Below the pieces are notes generated by a model. The model searched no databases, had not been told where the DNA came from, and worked only from the letters and a program-made list of their open reading frames with translations. The translations under genes were made by a program, and so were the position numbers. From Nitrobacter sp. NHB1 (GTDB lineage Bacteria; Pseudomonadota; Alphaproteobacteria; Rhizobiales; Xanthobacteraceae), in assembly GCF_036964665.1 (NCBI RefSeq), contig NZ_JBAMDA010000001.1:1612001-1676000 (forward strand): a DNA stretch of 64,000 bases, read 5' to 3'. Position 1 is the stretch's first letter, and each line of letters starts with the position of its first letter. Below, one piece after another: positions 18,874-27,914 of the stretch.

Positions 18874-20226
18874 TCAGTCCCGGCGACGCGAGATGACGTA
18901 GGATTCGTCGTAGAACCACAGACCGTTGTGCTTGCGCAAAACCTCTCTGGTGGCGTCCAGATAGCGGCCGCTTTGGGTCATCTCCGTCAACCGGTCGTCT
19001 TCGACTTGGGCAACGTAAACCGCCGCATTCCACGCTGCAAACGCCGTCGAGGTTCCGATCGATCCCGTGACCTCATTGGGCAGCGCTTCCATATCATAGC
19101 GAAAGATCGAACGATGGTCGGCATATGCGTTAAAATTGAGGTCGCGTCCCACCGAACCGAGCTCGTATCTCACAGCGCGCAATAACTCATGACGGCTCAC
19201 GGCGAAAGGGTTTTCTCCAGGCCAGACCGCCTGGACAATCTCCAGTCCGGGATCTCGTCCGTGAGAATGTATTCCTATCAAACGCCCTCCCGGCCGCAAT
19301 CCCCGCGCCAGGGGAGCGATTATTCGTCTCGCCCTGAAGTTGAGGGAAGATTTGGCCCGGTACGGCTGCGATGCGATCACCAGGTCGAAGTTGGCCTCGA
19401 CCCGCCCGGCCCGCGGAATCACCGAATCGAGCAGGAACTGATGGTCCTCCCGGTAGATCACCAGCACGACGGGGCGCTCATAAACCGGCATCCCCGTGAC
19501 CGGACTGACGCTCGCCCGCCAGTTCTCCTCCAGAAACGGCCATAAATCCCGGATTTGGGTCTCGAACTCGCCGGAGGATGCCCCGCGTAGCCGCACCTCG
19601 CGCCACACCATGCCGGCCGCAGCCTGGGGTGACCGGGGCGCCAGCCAGGGCGCCTCCGCGTAATTCATGTTGGTCAGCACCAAAACGGTCGCCGGATGCT
19701 CAAACAACCGGTCCGGCGCCTTGTCCAGCGTCAGCTTGATGTCCTCGAGGCTGAGTTCCTTGCCCGCGACGTAGAACGGCATGTGGGGAAAGCGACCGTG
19801 CATGGAGCGCACCACCCGCGCCAGCACGGTTCCGTCGCCGACGCCCGCGTCAAAAACCCGCAGCGCCGGCGGCCGCGGGTAAATGCTGCCGAACTCCAGT
19901 GCGACGCGGTCGGCGATGACGCGCTTCTCGCTACAGGTATGGACGAACAGCAGATATTTCTGCCGGTTTTCGAAAAAGCGGAAATTGGCGCGGGGATCGC
20001 GTCGCTCGATCGGCTCCGGCCTGCGGACCGGTGCGGCGCCATCCGGAGAGCCCGAGGCGATATAGGCCTCGATCCGGTTCAGGGTGTCGATGGTGATCCG
20101 CTTGCCCTCGCGCAGCCGGTGCACGAGCTTGCCGTCATTGACGGCACGCCGGCCAAAGGTCGATTCCGCCATTGCGGCCCGACGGCAATAGTCGGAAATC
20201 TGGCTCAGCAGTTGGTCGTTGGTCAT
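18874..20226 (-). CDS. HTH / SAM-methyltransferase-like fusion protein of unknown function
   Basis: A 450-residue protein. Residues 1-55 look like a small XRE-like helical DNA-binding module ([22 protein letters not shown], then [19 protein letters not shown], split for length). From about residue 120 there is a class I methyltransferase fold: motif [32 protein letters not shown] near 280 and [16 protein letters not shown] near 313. The gene ends 58 bp before metK on the same strand, with ahcY beyond, so co-expression with SAM synthesis is likely. It may be a regulator with a degenerate or active SAM site. No characterised homologue is recalled. Confidence 0.65.
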   Translation of the reverse strand: MTNDQLLSQISDYCRRAAMAESTFGRRAVNDGKLVHRLREGKRITIDTLNRIEAYIASGSPDGAAPVRRPEPIERRDPRANFRFFENRQKYLLFVHTCSEKRVIADRVALEFGSIYPRPPALRVFDAGVGDGTVLARVVRSMHGRFPHMPFYVAGKELSLEDIKLTLDKAPDRLFEHPATVLVLTNMNYAEAPWLAPRSPQAAAGMVWREVRLRGASSGEFETQIRDLWPFLEENWRASVSPVTGMPVYERPVVLVIYREDHQFLLDSVIPRAGRVEANFDLVIASQPYRAKSSLNFRARRIIAPLARGLRPGGRLIGIHSHGRDPGLEIVQAVWPGENPFAVSRHELLRAVRYELGSVGRDLNFNAYADHRSIFRYDMEALPNEVTGSIGTSTAFAAWNAAVYVAQVEDDRLTEMTQSGRYLDATREVLRKHNGLWFYDESYVISRRRD

Positions 20227-20442
20227 AGCATTTGGTTATGGGGCCGGACAGATGGGCAGCAGAACGGAAACCACCCTTCCTATCACTATCTGCCCACCAT
20301 TGAAACCCAGCCTACGGGCGGCCACCGCTTATCCCTGTTTCCTTCCTTTATGACAGCCGCAGATCCCTCGTCAGCCCCGCCCGCCGTCTGCTAAGACGCA
20401 ATTCAAATCCCTCCGGGTAATAACCAGCCGATAGGTCTCTCC

Positions 20443-21753
20443 ATGCGCATTGCGATGATTGGCACGGGCTATGTTGGTCTCGTGTCCGGGGCCTGCTTTG
20501 CCGATTTCGGGCATCAGGTCACCTGCGTCGACAAGGACGCGGACAAGATCGCGGCGCTGCGCCGCGGCAAGATCCCGATCTTCGAGCCCGGCCTCGAGGC
20601 GCTGGTCGCGACCAACGTGACCGCGTCGCGGCTCGATTTCACCACGGATCTCCCCGGCCCGGTGGCGGAGGCGGATGCGGTGTTCATCGCCGTCGGCACC
20701 CCCTCACGCCGCGGCGACGGTCATGCCGACCTCAGCTACGTCTATGCCGCGGCGCGCGAGATTGCGGCGGCGTTGCGCGGATTCACCGTCGTGGTCACCA
20801 AGTCGACGGTGCCGGTCGGCACCGGCGACGAGGTGGAACGCCTGATCCGCGAGGCCAATCCATCGGCCGACGTCGTGGTGGCGTCCAATCCCGAATTTTT
20901 GCGTGAGGGCGCCGCGATCCGCGATTTCAAGTTTCCCGACCGCATCGTGGTCGGAACCTCCGAGGAACGCGGCCGCAAGACGCTCGGCGACATCTACCGG
21001 CCGCTGTCGCTCAACCAGGCGCCGCTGATGTTCACCGCGCGCCGCACCGCCGAACTGATCAAGTACGCGGCTAACGCCTTTCTCGCGACCAAGATCACCT
21101 TCATCAACGAAATCGCGGACCTGTCCGAAAAGGTCGGCGCCGATATTCAGGAGATCGCGCGCGGAATCGGTCTCGACAATCGCATCGGCGCCAAGTTCCT
21201 GCACGCCGGCCCCGGCTATGGCGGCTCCTGTTTTCCAAAAGACACCCGCGCGCTGGTGAAGATCGCGGAAGATCACGACACCCAGCTTCGCATCGTGGAG
21301 TCGGTCGTCACTGTCAATGACAACCGCAAGCGCGCGATGGCGCGCAAGGTGGCGAATGCGCTCGGCGGCAGTCTACGCAACAAGACGATCGCGGTGCTGG
21401 GACTGGCGTTCAAGCCAGACACCGACGACATGCGCGAGGCGCCGTCGATCCCGCTGATCACCGGCCTGTGCGATATGGGGGCAAACGTTCGCGCCTTCGA
21501 CCCGGCAAGCATGAAAGAGGCGCGGCGCGAACTCCCCGATATCGACTATTGCGACGACGCCTATGCCTGTGCGGAAGGCGCCGACGCGCTGGTGATCGTG
21601 ACCGAATGGGTCCAGTTCCGCGCGCTCGACCTGCCGCGCCTGAAACGGATCATGAAGCAGCCGATCGTGGTCGATCTGCGCAACGTCTACCGTCCCGACG
21701 AGATGGCGGAACTGGGTTTTGTCTACAGCAGCGTCGGCCGGGACAAAACATAG
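20443..21753 (+). CDS. ugd: UDP-glucose 6-dehydrogenase
   Basis: A 436-residue NAD-dependent enzyme oxidising UDP-glucose to UDP-glucuronate for surface polysaccharide. The N-terminal Rossmann motif is MIGTGYVGLVSGACFADFG. The catalytic Cys lies in GPGYGGSCFPKDTRALV (near residue 265), with SNPEFLREGAAIRDF upstream and LGLAFKPDTDDMREAPS in the C-terminal domain. Length is normal. No other polysaccharide genes are adjacent, so it appears to be a stand-alone supplier. Confidence 0.96.
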   Translation: MRIAMIGTGYVGLVSGACFADFGHQVTCVDKDADKIAALRRGKIPIFEPGLEALVATNVTASRLDFTTDLPGPVAEADAVFIAVGTPSRRGDGHADLSYVYAAAREIAAALRGFTVVVTKSTVPVGTGDEVERLIREANPSADVVVASNPEFLREGAAIRDFKFPDRIVVGTSEERGRKTLGDIYRPLSLNQAPLMFTARRTAELIKYAANAFLATKITFINEIADLSEKVGADIQEIARGIGLDNRIGAKFLHAGPGYGGSCFPKDTRALVKIAEDHDTQLRIVESVVTVNDNRKRAMARKVANALGGSLRNKTIAVLGLAFKPDTDDMREAPSIPLITGLCDMGANVRAFDPASMKEARRELPDIDYCDDAYACAEGADALVIVTEWVQFRALDLPRLKRIMKQPIVVDLRNVYRPDEMAELGFVYSSVGRDKT

Positions 21754-22017
21754 ATCGTCCGCTGAGGACGGTCGCTAACGGTCCCTCACGCTATGCCGGA
21801 AAAACTCTTGCTGTCATTCCCGAAATCCAGCGAACGACATCGGCCCATCAACGGCGGACGTGCATAAGGTGTTTAGATACCGAATATCGCATCGCGCGAG
21901 CCGCCGCTAATCTTTTGGGAAGGTAAGCCATTCAATGATCCGGTACGGACGATGATGTGCTCCCAAAAGGCCGACGCTGCCCCGCAATCTCCATACCGGG
22001 ATAATAATCGTTCAGTC

Positions 22018-22296
22018 ATGACGTATCGCCTGCTCCGAATTTCGATTCTGCTTTGCGCCCTGCCGATCGTGTGCAGCCTGGGCGGATGCGGCAGCATCAA
22101 TTCGCATCTGGCGGCCGGAATGGGCGACGTGATTCCGCACTGGGCCGGCGGCCTTCCCGCGGACGCACCGCCGCGGCCCGGTACCGCGAAATACGATGAG
22201 ATGATGAAGGAGCGTGAACGCGAGCGTCAGACGCCGAAGACAGACAACCCCACCGCCCAATCATCGAGTAACAACGCGATGGGCGCGATCCACTAA
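22018..22296 (+). CDS. Small lipoprotein of unknown function
   Basis: A 92-residue protein with a type II signal peptide: basic start MTYRLLR, hydrophobic core and lipobox LGGC with Cys near residue 25. The mature part carries HWAGGLPADAPPRPGTAKYDEMMKE and a charged, Ser/Asn-rich end. I use the ATG at 22018, which begins the signal peptide, not the longer frame from 21952. Probably anchored in the cell envelope; function unknown. Confidence 0.75.
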   Translation: MTYRLLRISILLCALPIVCSLGGCGSINSHLAAGMGDVIPHWAGGLPADAPPRPGTAKYDEMMKERERERQTPKTDNPTAQSSSNNAMGAIH

Positions 22297-22325
22297 AGCA
22301 GCGCTCGATTGCCGACCGGCGCGAC

Positions 22326-22493
22326 TCAATCCATGAACACCACGGTTTTGCAGCCGTTCAGGATCACGCGGTCTTCCAGGTGATGCCGGATTGCCAGCAC
22401 CCGTCGCTCGATGTCGCGTCCCTTCCGGACCAGCGCATCGGGAGTATCGCGATGGCTGATGCGCTCGACGTCCCGATCGATGATCGATCTCAT
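22326..22493 (-). CDS. Short hypothetical protein, 55 residues
   Basis: A frame from ATG 22493 (GTG 22496 also possible) to TGA 22326 encodes a charged helical peptide ([20 protein letters not shown], then [20 protein letters not shown]) ending CKTVVFMD. Codon third positions are GC-rich and the composition is protein-like. The ribosome site is weak. It lies beside decayed DNA and an insertion sequence, so it may be a remnant. Confidence 0.4.
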   Translation of the reverse strand: MRSIIDRDVERISHRDTPDALVRKGRDIERRVLAIRHHLEDRVILNGCKTVVFMD

Positions 22494-22499
22494 CACTTA

Positions 22500-22734
22500 C
22501 GAACCTGCTATACGTGACGGGCGCCGGCACGAAATCGGATTTTGTAACTGTCGATTATATCACGGGGGCAGTCAGCGGGACGACTACATACTCGGTACCG
22601 GGGGGTCTTGCGCCAACCAAGACGCGACTATTCATAGTAGACCCGCCTTCGTCAGTGCGCCTTTTGCGCTACGCCAATCGTGACTGTTTTCCAGCGATCA
22701 GGCAAACGACCATTAAACTTGAGATCAAATGCAC
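22500..22734 (+). pseudogene. Uncharacterised coding remnant next to the IS630 element
   Basis: From about 22500 one plus-strand frame reads as plausible protein without a proper start (LLYVTGAGTKSDFVTVDY, TTTYSVPGGLAPTKTRLFI) and loses coherence before the insertion sequence at 22737. The composition is less GC-rich than the neighbours. It may be the tail of a gene broken by the insertion. No family is recognised. Confidence 0.25.
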
Positions 22735-22736
22735 TA

Positions 22737-23785
22737 GAGCATCGGGTAGTCAATTGAATCCGTATCCTGCGGCTTTGAAGTAGTTTGAGCACTCTTGCGG
22801 AGAGAAGAACGCGCAGATGTTGCCGATGGCTTTCCAGAGAGCGTCGATGGTTCTGGGTGCGGCGGCCCGCAGATGAGCTTTCAGTTTTGCGAAGGCCATT
22901 TCGATGGGATTGAGATCCGGGCTGTAGGGCGGCAGGAACAGGAGCCACGCGCCCCGTGCGCGGATGGCTTTTTCGGCCTTCTCGCTCTTGTGGCTGGAGA
23001 GATTATCCAGGATGACGACATCACCGGGCCTGAGGGCGGGCGCGAGTTGGGTGTCGACATAGGTCTCGAAGATGATCCGGTTCATTGGGGCATCGATAAC
23101 CCAGGGGGCGACGAGGCCATCGCACTTGAGGCCTGCTACGAAGGTCTGCGTTCCCCAGTGACCGAATGGAGCCTTGCTGTTCAGCCGCGTTCCTTTCAGC
23201 GATCGTCCACGCTGGCGAACCATCTTGGTGGTGGTGCCGGTTTCGTCAATGAAGATCAGCCGCTCGCGCTGCTTGCGCATGATGGGCTGGCGGTCCGCTT
23301 TCCATTCGGCCCGAGCCTTGACCAGTTCAGGCCTGTCTTGTTCGCTGGCCCGCAGAGTTTTTTTGAAGCTGAGCCCGCAGGCGATCAAGAACTTCGACAG
23401 GTTCGACGGGTCTGCTTTGACGCCCTTGGCCTTGGCGAGTTTTTCCGCCAGTTCAGGCATGGTGATGTCGCTCTCGGCCGCGACTGTCGCAAGAATGAAG
23501 TCGCGGTGCTGACCGAGCTTGCCATGCCGGAACCCGCCACGCGGACGCGGATCGACCCGACCCGTCTCCCGCCAGCGCCGCATCAGGTTCACCGCAAAAG
23601 ATACCGAAGTCCCAAAACGGGCAGCAGCCCCATGGCACGAGTTCCCCGCCTCGACATAGGCAACAACACGCTCACGCAGATCGTTCGACAAAGGATGCGG
23701 CATGGCAAATCACCTCCGCAGACTTTGAATCACCTTGAGCCTCGTTTGGGAATCCACCGCGATTCCAAATGATCGCCCGATGTTC
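22737..23785 (-). mobile_element. Complete IS630 family insertion sequence
   Basis: A 1,049-bp element bounded by TA dinucleotides (22735-22736 and 23786-23787), the target duplication expected of IS630. The terminal inverted repeats are imperfect. The left end reads GAGCATCGGGTAGTCAATTG and the right end, reversed, reads GAACATCGGGCGATCATTTG. It contains one intact transposase gene. Confidence 0.88.
22750..23703 (-). CDS. IS630 family transposase
   Basis: A 317-residue DDE transposase. An N-terminal helix-turn-helix (residues 5-60, [20 protein letters not shown]) is followed by a second HTH_29/HTH_33 type domain with [11 protein letters not shown]. The catalytic triad is visible as [13 protein letters not shown] (Asp), [19 protein letters not shown] (Asp) and [15 protein letters not shown] (Glu). 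The frame is uninterrupted, so the element may still be active. It fills almost all of the insertion sequence. Confidence 0.95.
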   Translation of the reverse strand: MPHPLSNDLRERVVAYVEAGNSCHGAAARFGTSVSFAVNLMRRWRETGRVDPRPRGGFRHGKLGQHRDFILATVAAESDITMPELAEKLAKAKGVKADPSNLSKFLIACGLSFKKTLRASEQDRPELVKARAEWKADRQPIMRKQRERLIFIDETGTTTKMVRQRGRSLKGTRLNSKAPFGHWGTQTFVAGLKCDGLVAPWVIDAPMNRIIFETYVDTQLAPALRPGDVVILDNLSSHKSEKAEKAIRARGAWLLFLPPYSPDLNPIEMAFAKLKAHLRAAAPRTIDALWKAIGNICAFFSPQECSNYFKAAGYGFN

Positions 23786-23830
23786 TAATACGGACGCTCT
23801 CGAACCAATATCCGGGAATATGCCGGGCCT

Positions 23831-23935
23831 AGAGCGCTTGCCGTTCTGATGGAATCAGAACAGGCGCTCCAAGCTATTGAGTGGTCGCATTTCCTTACGG
23901 CGAACCGGTGTCCACTTCACCGGGAAATGCTCAAA
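23831..23935. repeat. Divergent family D repeat
   Basis: Starts AGAGCGCTTGCCGTTCTGATGG with an inner GTTCTGAT/ATCAGAAC pair and GCGAACCGGTGTCCACTTC, ending near GGGAAATGCTC. It resembles the 9074 and 25934 copies but is more diverged. Confidence 0.65.
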
Positions 23936-24107
23936 TACCTTTATATCGCGAAGAAAACAACGCTACTCGTCCGATTTCGCGGATGAGGCAATGACTGACT
24001 CCTTCGGATAATTCACAAGAAATCCCGCACAAGGAATAACGAGGTGCGGCCCGCGTCCGCCCAGAGAGCGCCGAAGATATGCCCGGATGTTGACATCATA
24101 AGATATC

Positions 24108-24157
24108 GATATATACCGTAAAATACATCCGTGATATATACAGCAAAATATATCCAT
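24108..24157. promoter_or_regulatory. Two 25-bp AT-rich direct repeats upstream of the porin gene
   Basis: GATATATACCGTAAAATACA followed by TCCGT, and immediately GATATATACAGCAAAATATA followed by TCCAT: two copies with a 25-bp period and four differences. A third partial GGATATGGCCATA follows. Their AT richness is striking in this genome. They lie about 190 bp before the porin start and could be operator sites for a regulator. Inference only. Confidence 0.4.
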
Positions 24158-24347
24158 AGGATATGGCCATAGAGGGGGGCACCCTCAGGTCGTCGTTTTA
24201 ACGGTTCGCTTGGGTCTCTCGCGTTGAGCGGGAGGGTCCAACAAATGCGAACGGCTGGGCGGTTAGTCAGGGACTGAGGGAACGTTTCTTCAAGTGCTTG
24301 CGTAAAGCGGATTCGGAACCTGCCCTACAGAGCAAACTTGGAGGTTT

Positions 24348-25844
24348 ATGATGAAATTGATGAAGAGCCTTTTCCTCGGCTCGGCGGCGGGGCTGGTCGC
24401 GATGAGCGGGGCACAGGCCGCCGATCTTCCGTTGAAGGCCAAGGCGGTCGAATACGTGAAGGTCTGCTCCCTGTATGGCGCGGGCTTCTATTACATCCCC
24501 GGCACCGACACCTGCGTCAAGCTGGGCGGTTATATCCGTACAGATATGGGCATCAATACCAACTCGATCTACCGCGGCAACACCGATGGTGCCGGCGGTG
24601 CGCAGAACCGTTTCAGTAACGCTTTCACCTGGCGGTCGCGTGCGGACCTGAACATCGACACCCGCACCGCCACCGAATACGGCGTGGTCCGCACCTACAT
24701 GGAGACGGTCTTTTCATGGACCTCGGGCGGTTATGCCGGCTCGGCCAGCGGTGCGACTTCGTATAGCGGAAATCCGAATGGCGCCGTCTCCGGCGGCCAG
24801 CTTGGCGTGTACTTCGCCTTCATCCAGTTCGCCGGCTTCACGATGGGTAAAGCCGTCTCGCAGTTCAGCGCTCCCTGGACGGAGTTTCCGGGCAAAAACA
24901 TCTACACCGGTCTCGTCGGCGGTGGCGGCACGAACACGGGCGTGAACCAGTTCACCTATACCGCGGAATTCGGCAACGGCGTGTCGGCCTCGGTCGGCGT
25001 GCAGGATCCGAGCGCGTACTACCAGCCTGGCATTCTCAACCTCGCGGTTCCCGGTGCGTTCGGCTATGGCACGAGCGCCTATGGCGGAACGACTGTTCCG
25101 GACGTCGTCGGCCAGCTCCGCGTCGATCAGGCCTGGGGCCTGTTCCAGGCCTCGGTTGCGGCTCATGATAACAATGCTGCCTACTACGCTGGTCCATTTG
25201 GTCAGCTCAACGGCGGTCCCGGAGACAAGTGGGGTTGGGCAGGTCAGCTTGCTCTGTCGATCAAGAATATCCCGACCGGACCGGGTGACACGATCAACAT
25301 CCAGGGCGTCTACACCAACGGCGCAACCCGTTACAACATCCAGGATCAGGCCTCTCCGGCGGGGGGCAGCACAGTCTATACCGGTGTAACCGGCGTTGGA
25401 TTTGGCTTTGCACCGGATTCGGTGTTTGACACTGACGGCCAGCTTCAGTTGGTCTCGACCTGGGGTATACGCGGCGGCTTCAACCACAACTGGAACCCGT
25501 ACTGGAGCAGTTCGGTTTTCGGCGGTTACGCATCGGTCAGGTACACCGGCGCGGCCAAAACTGCGCTGTGCGGCGTGGGTGGTACGGTCCGCACTGCGCT
25601 TGGTGCGGGTATCACCACCTGTAACCCGGACTACAACATCGGGCAGGTTGGCGCCAACCTCCGCTGGACTCCGGTCAAGCACCTGACCTTCACGACGGAA
25701 GCCGTTTACAGCATGTTGGATCAGAAGTACGCTGGCGCGGCGCATCTTGCTGCCAACAACGGCATTGGCAAGCCGGCGGGAGACTATACCCTGAAGGATC
25801 AGAACACCTGGACCGTCATGTTACGCGCGCAGCGCAACTGGTAA
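24348..25844 (+). CDS. Major outer-membrane porin (Porin_2 family)
   Basis: A 498-residue porin. It has a signal peptide (MMKLMKSLFLGSAAGLVAMS, cleavage after GAQA-A) and the alphaproteobacterial Porin_2 start VEYVKVCSLYGAGFYYIPGT, with two Cys. The body is Gly/Asn/Tyr-rich alternating strands and it ends in LRAQRNW with a terminal aromatic, as barrel proteins do. It allows passive diffusion across the outer membrane. GGAGG lies 6 bases before the first of two adjacent ATG codons (24348 and 24351). A strong terminator follows. Confidence 0.95.
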   Translation: MMKLMKSLFLGSAAGLVAMSGAQAADLPLKAKAVEYVKVCSLYGAGFYYIPGTDTCVKLGGYIRTDMGINTNSIYRGNTDGAGGAQNRFSNAFTWRSRADLNIDTRTATEYGVVRTYMETVFSWTSGGYAGSASGATSYSGNPNGAVSGGQLGVYFAFIQFAGFTMGKAVSQFSAPWTEFPGKNIYTGLVGGGGTNTGVNQFTYTAEFGNGVSASVGVQDPSAYYQPGILNLAVPGAFGYGTSAYGGTTVPDVVGQLRVDQAWGLFQASVAAHDNNAAYYAGPFGQLNGGPGDKWGWAGQLALSIKNIPTGPGDTINIQGVYTNGATRYNIQDQASPAGGSTVYTGVTGVGFGFAPDSVFDTDGQLQLVSTWGIRGGFNHNWNPYWSSSVFGGYASVRYTGAAKTALCGVGGTVRTALGAGITTCNPDYNIGQVGANLRWTPVKHLTFTTEAVYSMLDQKYAGAAHLAANNGIGKPAGDYTLKDQNTWTVMLRAQRNW

Positions 25845-25871
25845 TACCCGGCTCGCCTGATAACATCCTGA

Positions 25872-25911
25872 GAGAACCCCCGGCAGGAAACTACCGGGGT
25901 TTTGCTTTGCC
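25872..25911 (+). terminator. Rho-independent terminator of the porin gene
   Basis: AACCCCCGG - CAGGAAACTA - CCGGGGTTTTGC: a GC-rich stem of eight pairs followed by T-rich sequence, about 30 bp after the porin stop. Confidence 0.85.
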
Positions 25912-25933
25912 GGCGAAGAGAAAATTGGTCGGC

Positions 25934-26062
25934 AGAGCCTTTTCGCTTCTGATGAAATCAGAAGCGGGGGTCCATGATTTTGATTTGACGCGTTTTCTTC
26001 ACGCGAACCGGCATCCGTCCTCGGGTCAAGCCCGATGACATGCTTGGCTCGAAAACACTATA
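25934..26062. repeat. Intergenic repeat, family D, copy 2
   Basis: About 129 bp nearly identical in order to 9074-9203: AGAGCCTTTTCGCTTCTGATG, GATTTTGATTTGACGCGTTTTC, GCGAACCGGCATCC, TCGGGTCAAGCCCGATGACA and a CTCGAAAAC end. It lies between the porin terminator and the bfr terminator. Confidence 0.85.
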
Positions 26063-26071
26063 GACCCAGGC

Positions 26072-26107
26072 ACAAAAAAGCCGGCGCTCGAAGGCGCCGG
26101 CTTTTCG
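26072..26107 (-). terminator. Rho-independent terminator of bfr
   Basis: AAAAAAGCCGGCGC-CTCGAAG-style hairpin: the stem AGCCGGCGC / GCGCCGGCT is flanked by A-run and T-run, so it can act in both directions. It lies 20 bp after the bfr stop. Confidence 0.85.
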
Positions 26108-26125
26108 GAAAGCAGAATGTCGCGA

Positions 26126-26608
26126 TCAGTCGTGATCCATTTCGCCGATATGCTTCTGCGAATAAAGCTCGACGCCGATCTTCTTGACGAGATCGATCTG
26201 GGTTTCGAGGAAGTCGATATGGCTTTCCTCGTCCTTCATCAGGCTCTCGAAGATATCGCGGGTGACGTAATCCTTCACCGCGTGGCAGTGCGTCGCCGCC
26301 TCCTCGTAGAGCGCGCGCGCAGAATATTCCGCCTTGAGGTCGCAATCCAGCACCTCGCCGACGTTCTGGCCGATGTGCAGGGGATCGAGCACCTGCATGT
26401 TTGGAAAGCCGTCAAGGAAGATGATGCGGTCGATCAGCTTGTCGGCGTGCTCCATTTCCTCGATGGATTCCGCGCGCCATTTCTTGCCGAGATCCTTGAT
26501 GCCCCAGTTGTCCAGCAGCCGGTAATGCAGCCAATACTGGCTGACCGCGGTCAGTTCGTGGCGGAGCGCCTTGTTCAGGTATTCGATAACCTTGGGATCG
26601 CCCTTCAT
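26126..26608 (-). CDS. bfr: Bacterioferritin
   Basis: A 160-residue haem-containing iron-storage ferritin. The diiron ferroxidase ligands are at the usual places: Glu18 ([11 protein letters not shown]), Glu51 and His54 ([14 protein letters not shown]), Glu94 ([15 protein letters not shown]) and the [15 protein letters not shown] pair near 127-130. Met52 is the haem ligand, so it should form the haem-bearing 24-mer. An Irr-type iron control element (26674-26702) lies about 70 bp upstream. The bacterioferritin-associated ferredoxin gene bfd is next upstream on the same strand. Confidence 0.96.
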   Translation of the reverse strand: MKGDPKVIEYLNKALRHELTAVSQYWLHYRLLDNWGIKDLGKKWRAESIEEMEHADKLIDRIIFLDGFPNMQVLDPLHIGQNVGEVLDCDLKAEYSARALYEEAATHCHAVKDYVTRDIFESLMKDEESHIDFLETQIDLVKKIGVELYSQKHIGEMDHD

Positions 26609-26673
26609 GGAAGCAGCTCCTGTTCTGTGTGCTTTTGACGCTGACAGGCTGGCCGTCGCGCCTGCCCATCCGA

Positions 26674-26702
26674 CTTAGAACTATTCTTAGAATACTTCTA
26701 AA
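26674..26702. promoter_or_regulatory. Iron control element (Irr box) before bfr
   Basis: CTTAGAACTATTCTTAGAAT then ACTTCTAAA: overlapping TTAGAA-N3-TTCT and TTAGAA-TAC-TTCTAAA palindromes. This matches the ICE motif (TTTAGAA...TTCTAAA) bound by the haem-responsive regulator Irr in Rhizobiales. Irr control of bfr is known in relatives and inferred here. Confidence 0.75.
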
Positions 26703-26788
26703 TCAGATTCGGCAGCGCAACAACCCCCAAGCAGGATGGGCAGCTATCCGCCAACGGTATTAACGGAGACGAGGAGCGCGAAAATCCG

Positions 26789-27046
26789 TCAGACAGTGAT
26801 TTCCGGCTGAATCTGCTCGATTTCTGCATGCATCGCGGAGTGGGGACAGCCGTCGCAACATTTCCGGGCACAGGCGCCGAGCGCTTCCTTGATGATGGTC
26901 TTGATGGTCCGGGCACATCGCCCACATTCCGCGCTGCATCCAAGACATCCGTAAACCTGCTTGGGCGAACGCCGCAGGTCGTCTGCTGCGGTCACGGCGG
27001 AGCGGACATCGTGATCGGTCAGCACGTTACAGGAACAAACGATCAT
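26789..27046 (-). CDS. bfd: Bacterioferritin-associated ferredoxin
   Basis: An 85-residue [2Fe-2S] protein of the BFD-like family, which delivers electrons to bacterioferritin for iron release. The cluster ligands are IVCSCNVLTD (CxC near residue 3) and GCSAECGRCARTI (CxxC near residue 41). A further Cys-rich tail, ACARKCCDGCPHS, is seen in alphaproteobacterial members. I start at the ATG at 27046; the longer frame begins at TTG. The bfr gene is 180 bp downstream on the same strand. Confidence 0.9.
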   Translation of the reverse strand: MIVCSCNVLTDHDVRSAVTAADDLRRSPKQVYGCLGCSAECGRCARTIKTIIKEALGACARKCCDGCPHSAMHAEIEQIQPEITV

Positions 27047-27361
27047 GAAAACGGAACCCAATTGCTACGCGGACACCGCCGATATTGTTGGACCGCGTCG
27101 CGAAACGCAAAGGGAAAACCGGCTATTTCAAGCTATTCCAAACTGCCCGGAAACACGGGTAACAGGCTGGCTGGCCGACGCTCCCGCGCGCCGTCTCAAC
27201 GGCGCCGTAACATCATGATTATCCATAATAAAACCTTCACACCGAGCCGGATCATGGCAGGATTGAGCCACCCCGTTCATTGATCGTTCAAACCAGATGT
27301 GGAATCTTTTGTGCAACAGACCGCTATGTGCGGTCGATTGATGCCGGAGGAGTGTGAAGCC
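27047..27361. other. Intergenic region upstream of the divergent bfd and exported-protein genes
   Basis: About 315 bp that must contain the promoters of bfd (leftward) and of the 27362 gene (rightward). I see no clear operator or second Irr box, and no supported small gene. Confidence 0.4.
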
Positions 27362-27679
27362 ATGAAAAGAACATTGATGGCATTGGCGACGGTTGCCATG
27401 GTCACGGCGGTGGCTGCACCTCAAGCCGCCGAAGCGCGCGGCGGCCGCATCGCGGCCGGTGTCGTCGGCGGACTGATCGGCGGCGCCATCCTAGGCGGCG
27501 CGCTGGCAGGCCCGGGCTATTATTACGGACCCGGCTATTACGGTCCGCGGTACTATGGACCCGGCTACGGCTACTACGGTGGCCCGGCATACGTCGCAGC
27601 GCCTGACTGCTACTGGCAGCGCCAGCGCTTCTGGGATGGTTACGGCTGGCGACTCCGGCGCGTCCGGGTTTGCGGCTGA
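27362..27679 (+). CDS. Exported Gly/Tyr-rich small protein, paralogue 1
   Basis: A 105-residue protein with a signal peptide (MKRTLMALATVAMVTAVAAP, cleavage near AEA-RG), a Gly-zipper (GVVGGLIGGAILGGALAG), repeated YYGPGYYGP units and a C-terminal motif CYWQRQRFWDGYGWRLRRVR ending in VCG. The last motif with its two Cys is shared with the next gene and is common in small periplasmic proteins of the Bradyrhizobium group. GGAGGAG precedes the ATG at 27362. Function unknown; perhaps envelope-associated. Confidence 0.8.
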   Translation: MKRTLMALATVAMVTAVAAPQAAEARGGRIAAGVVGGLIGGAILGGALAGPGYYYGPGYYGPRYYGPGYGYYGGPAYVAAPDCYWQRQRFWDGYGWRLRRVRVCG

Positions 27680-27753
27680 TCCGGCAACGACCCGATTAAC
27701 GAAACGGTCTCCGGATCATACTGTGGATGTTTTCCGGAGCGCCGCTTGCAAAG

Positions 27754-27778
27754 GCCTGAAAAAACCGTTTTTTCAGGC
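27754..27778. terminator. Perfect 12-bp inverted repeat, likely terminator
   Basis: GCCTGAAAAAAC - C - GTTTTTTCAGGC. The stem itself carries the A- and T-runs, which makes an unusual terminator-like structure about 75 bp after the first paralogue and before the second. Confidence 0.5.
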
Positions 27779-27914
27779 AAGTGACCTGCGAGCGTTTACG
27801 TCAGGTGGATGCCGGGCGCTTCCAAGGTGAGACAGCCGGCTTGAACGACGGTGTTGTAAGTAGCCCTAAACCCGGCGCCCTATCGTGGCGCTACCCTTCA
27901 GGAGAGTCCCCAAG

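Larger units (their letters stand above)
23786..24347. other. Intergenic region upstream of the porin
   Basis: About 560 bp without a gene. It holds a family D repeat (23831-23935), a less GC-rich stretch, two 25-bp AT-rich direct repeats (24108-24157) and the porin leader. An open minus frame at 23963-24157 has low-quality composition and no ribosome site. Confidence 0.5.

Noticed and set aside
23963-24157. 64-residue minus-strand frame upstream of the porin
   Set aside because: It runs through the AT-rich direct repeats, has no ribosome site and no protein-like composition.
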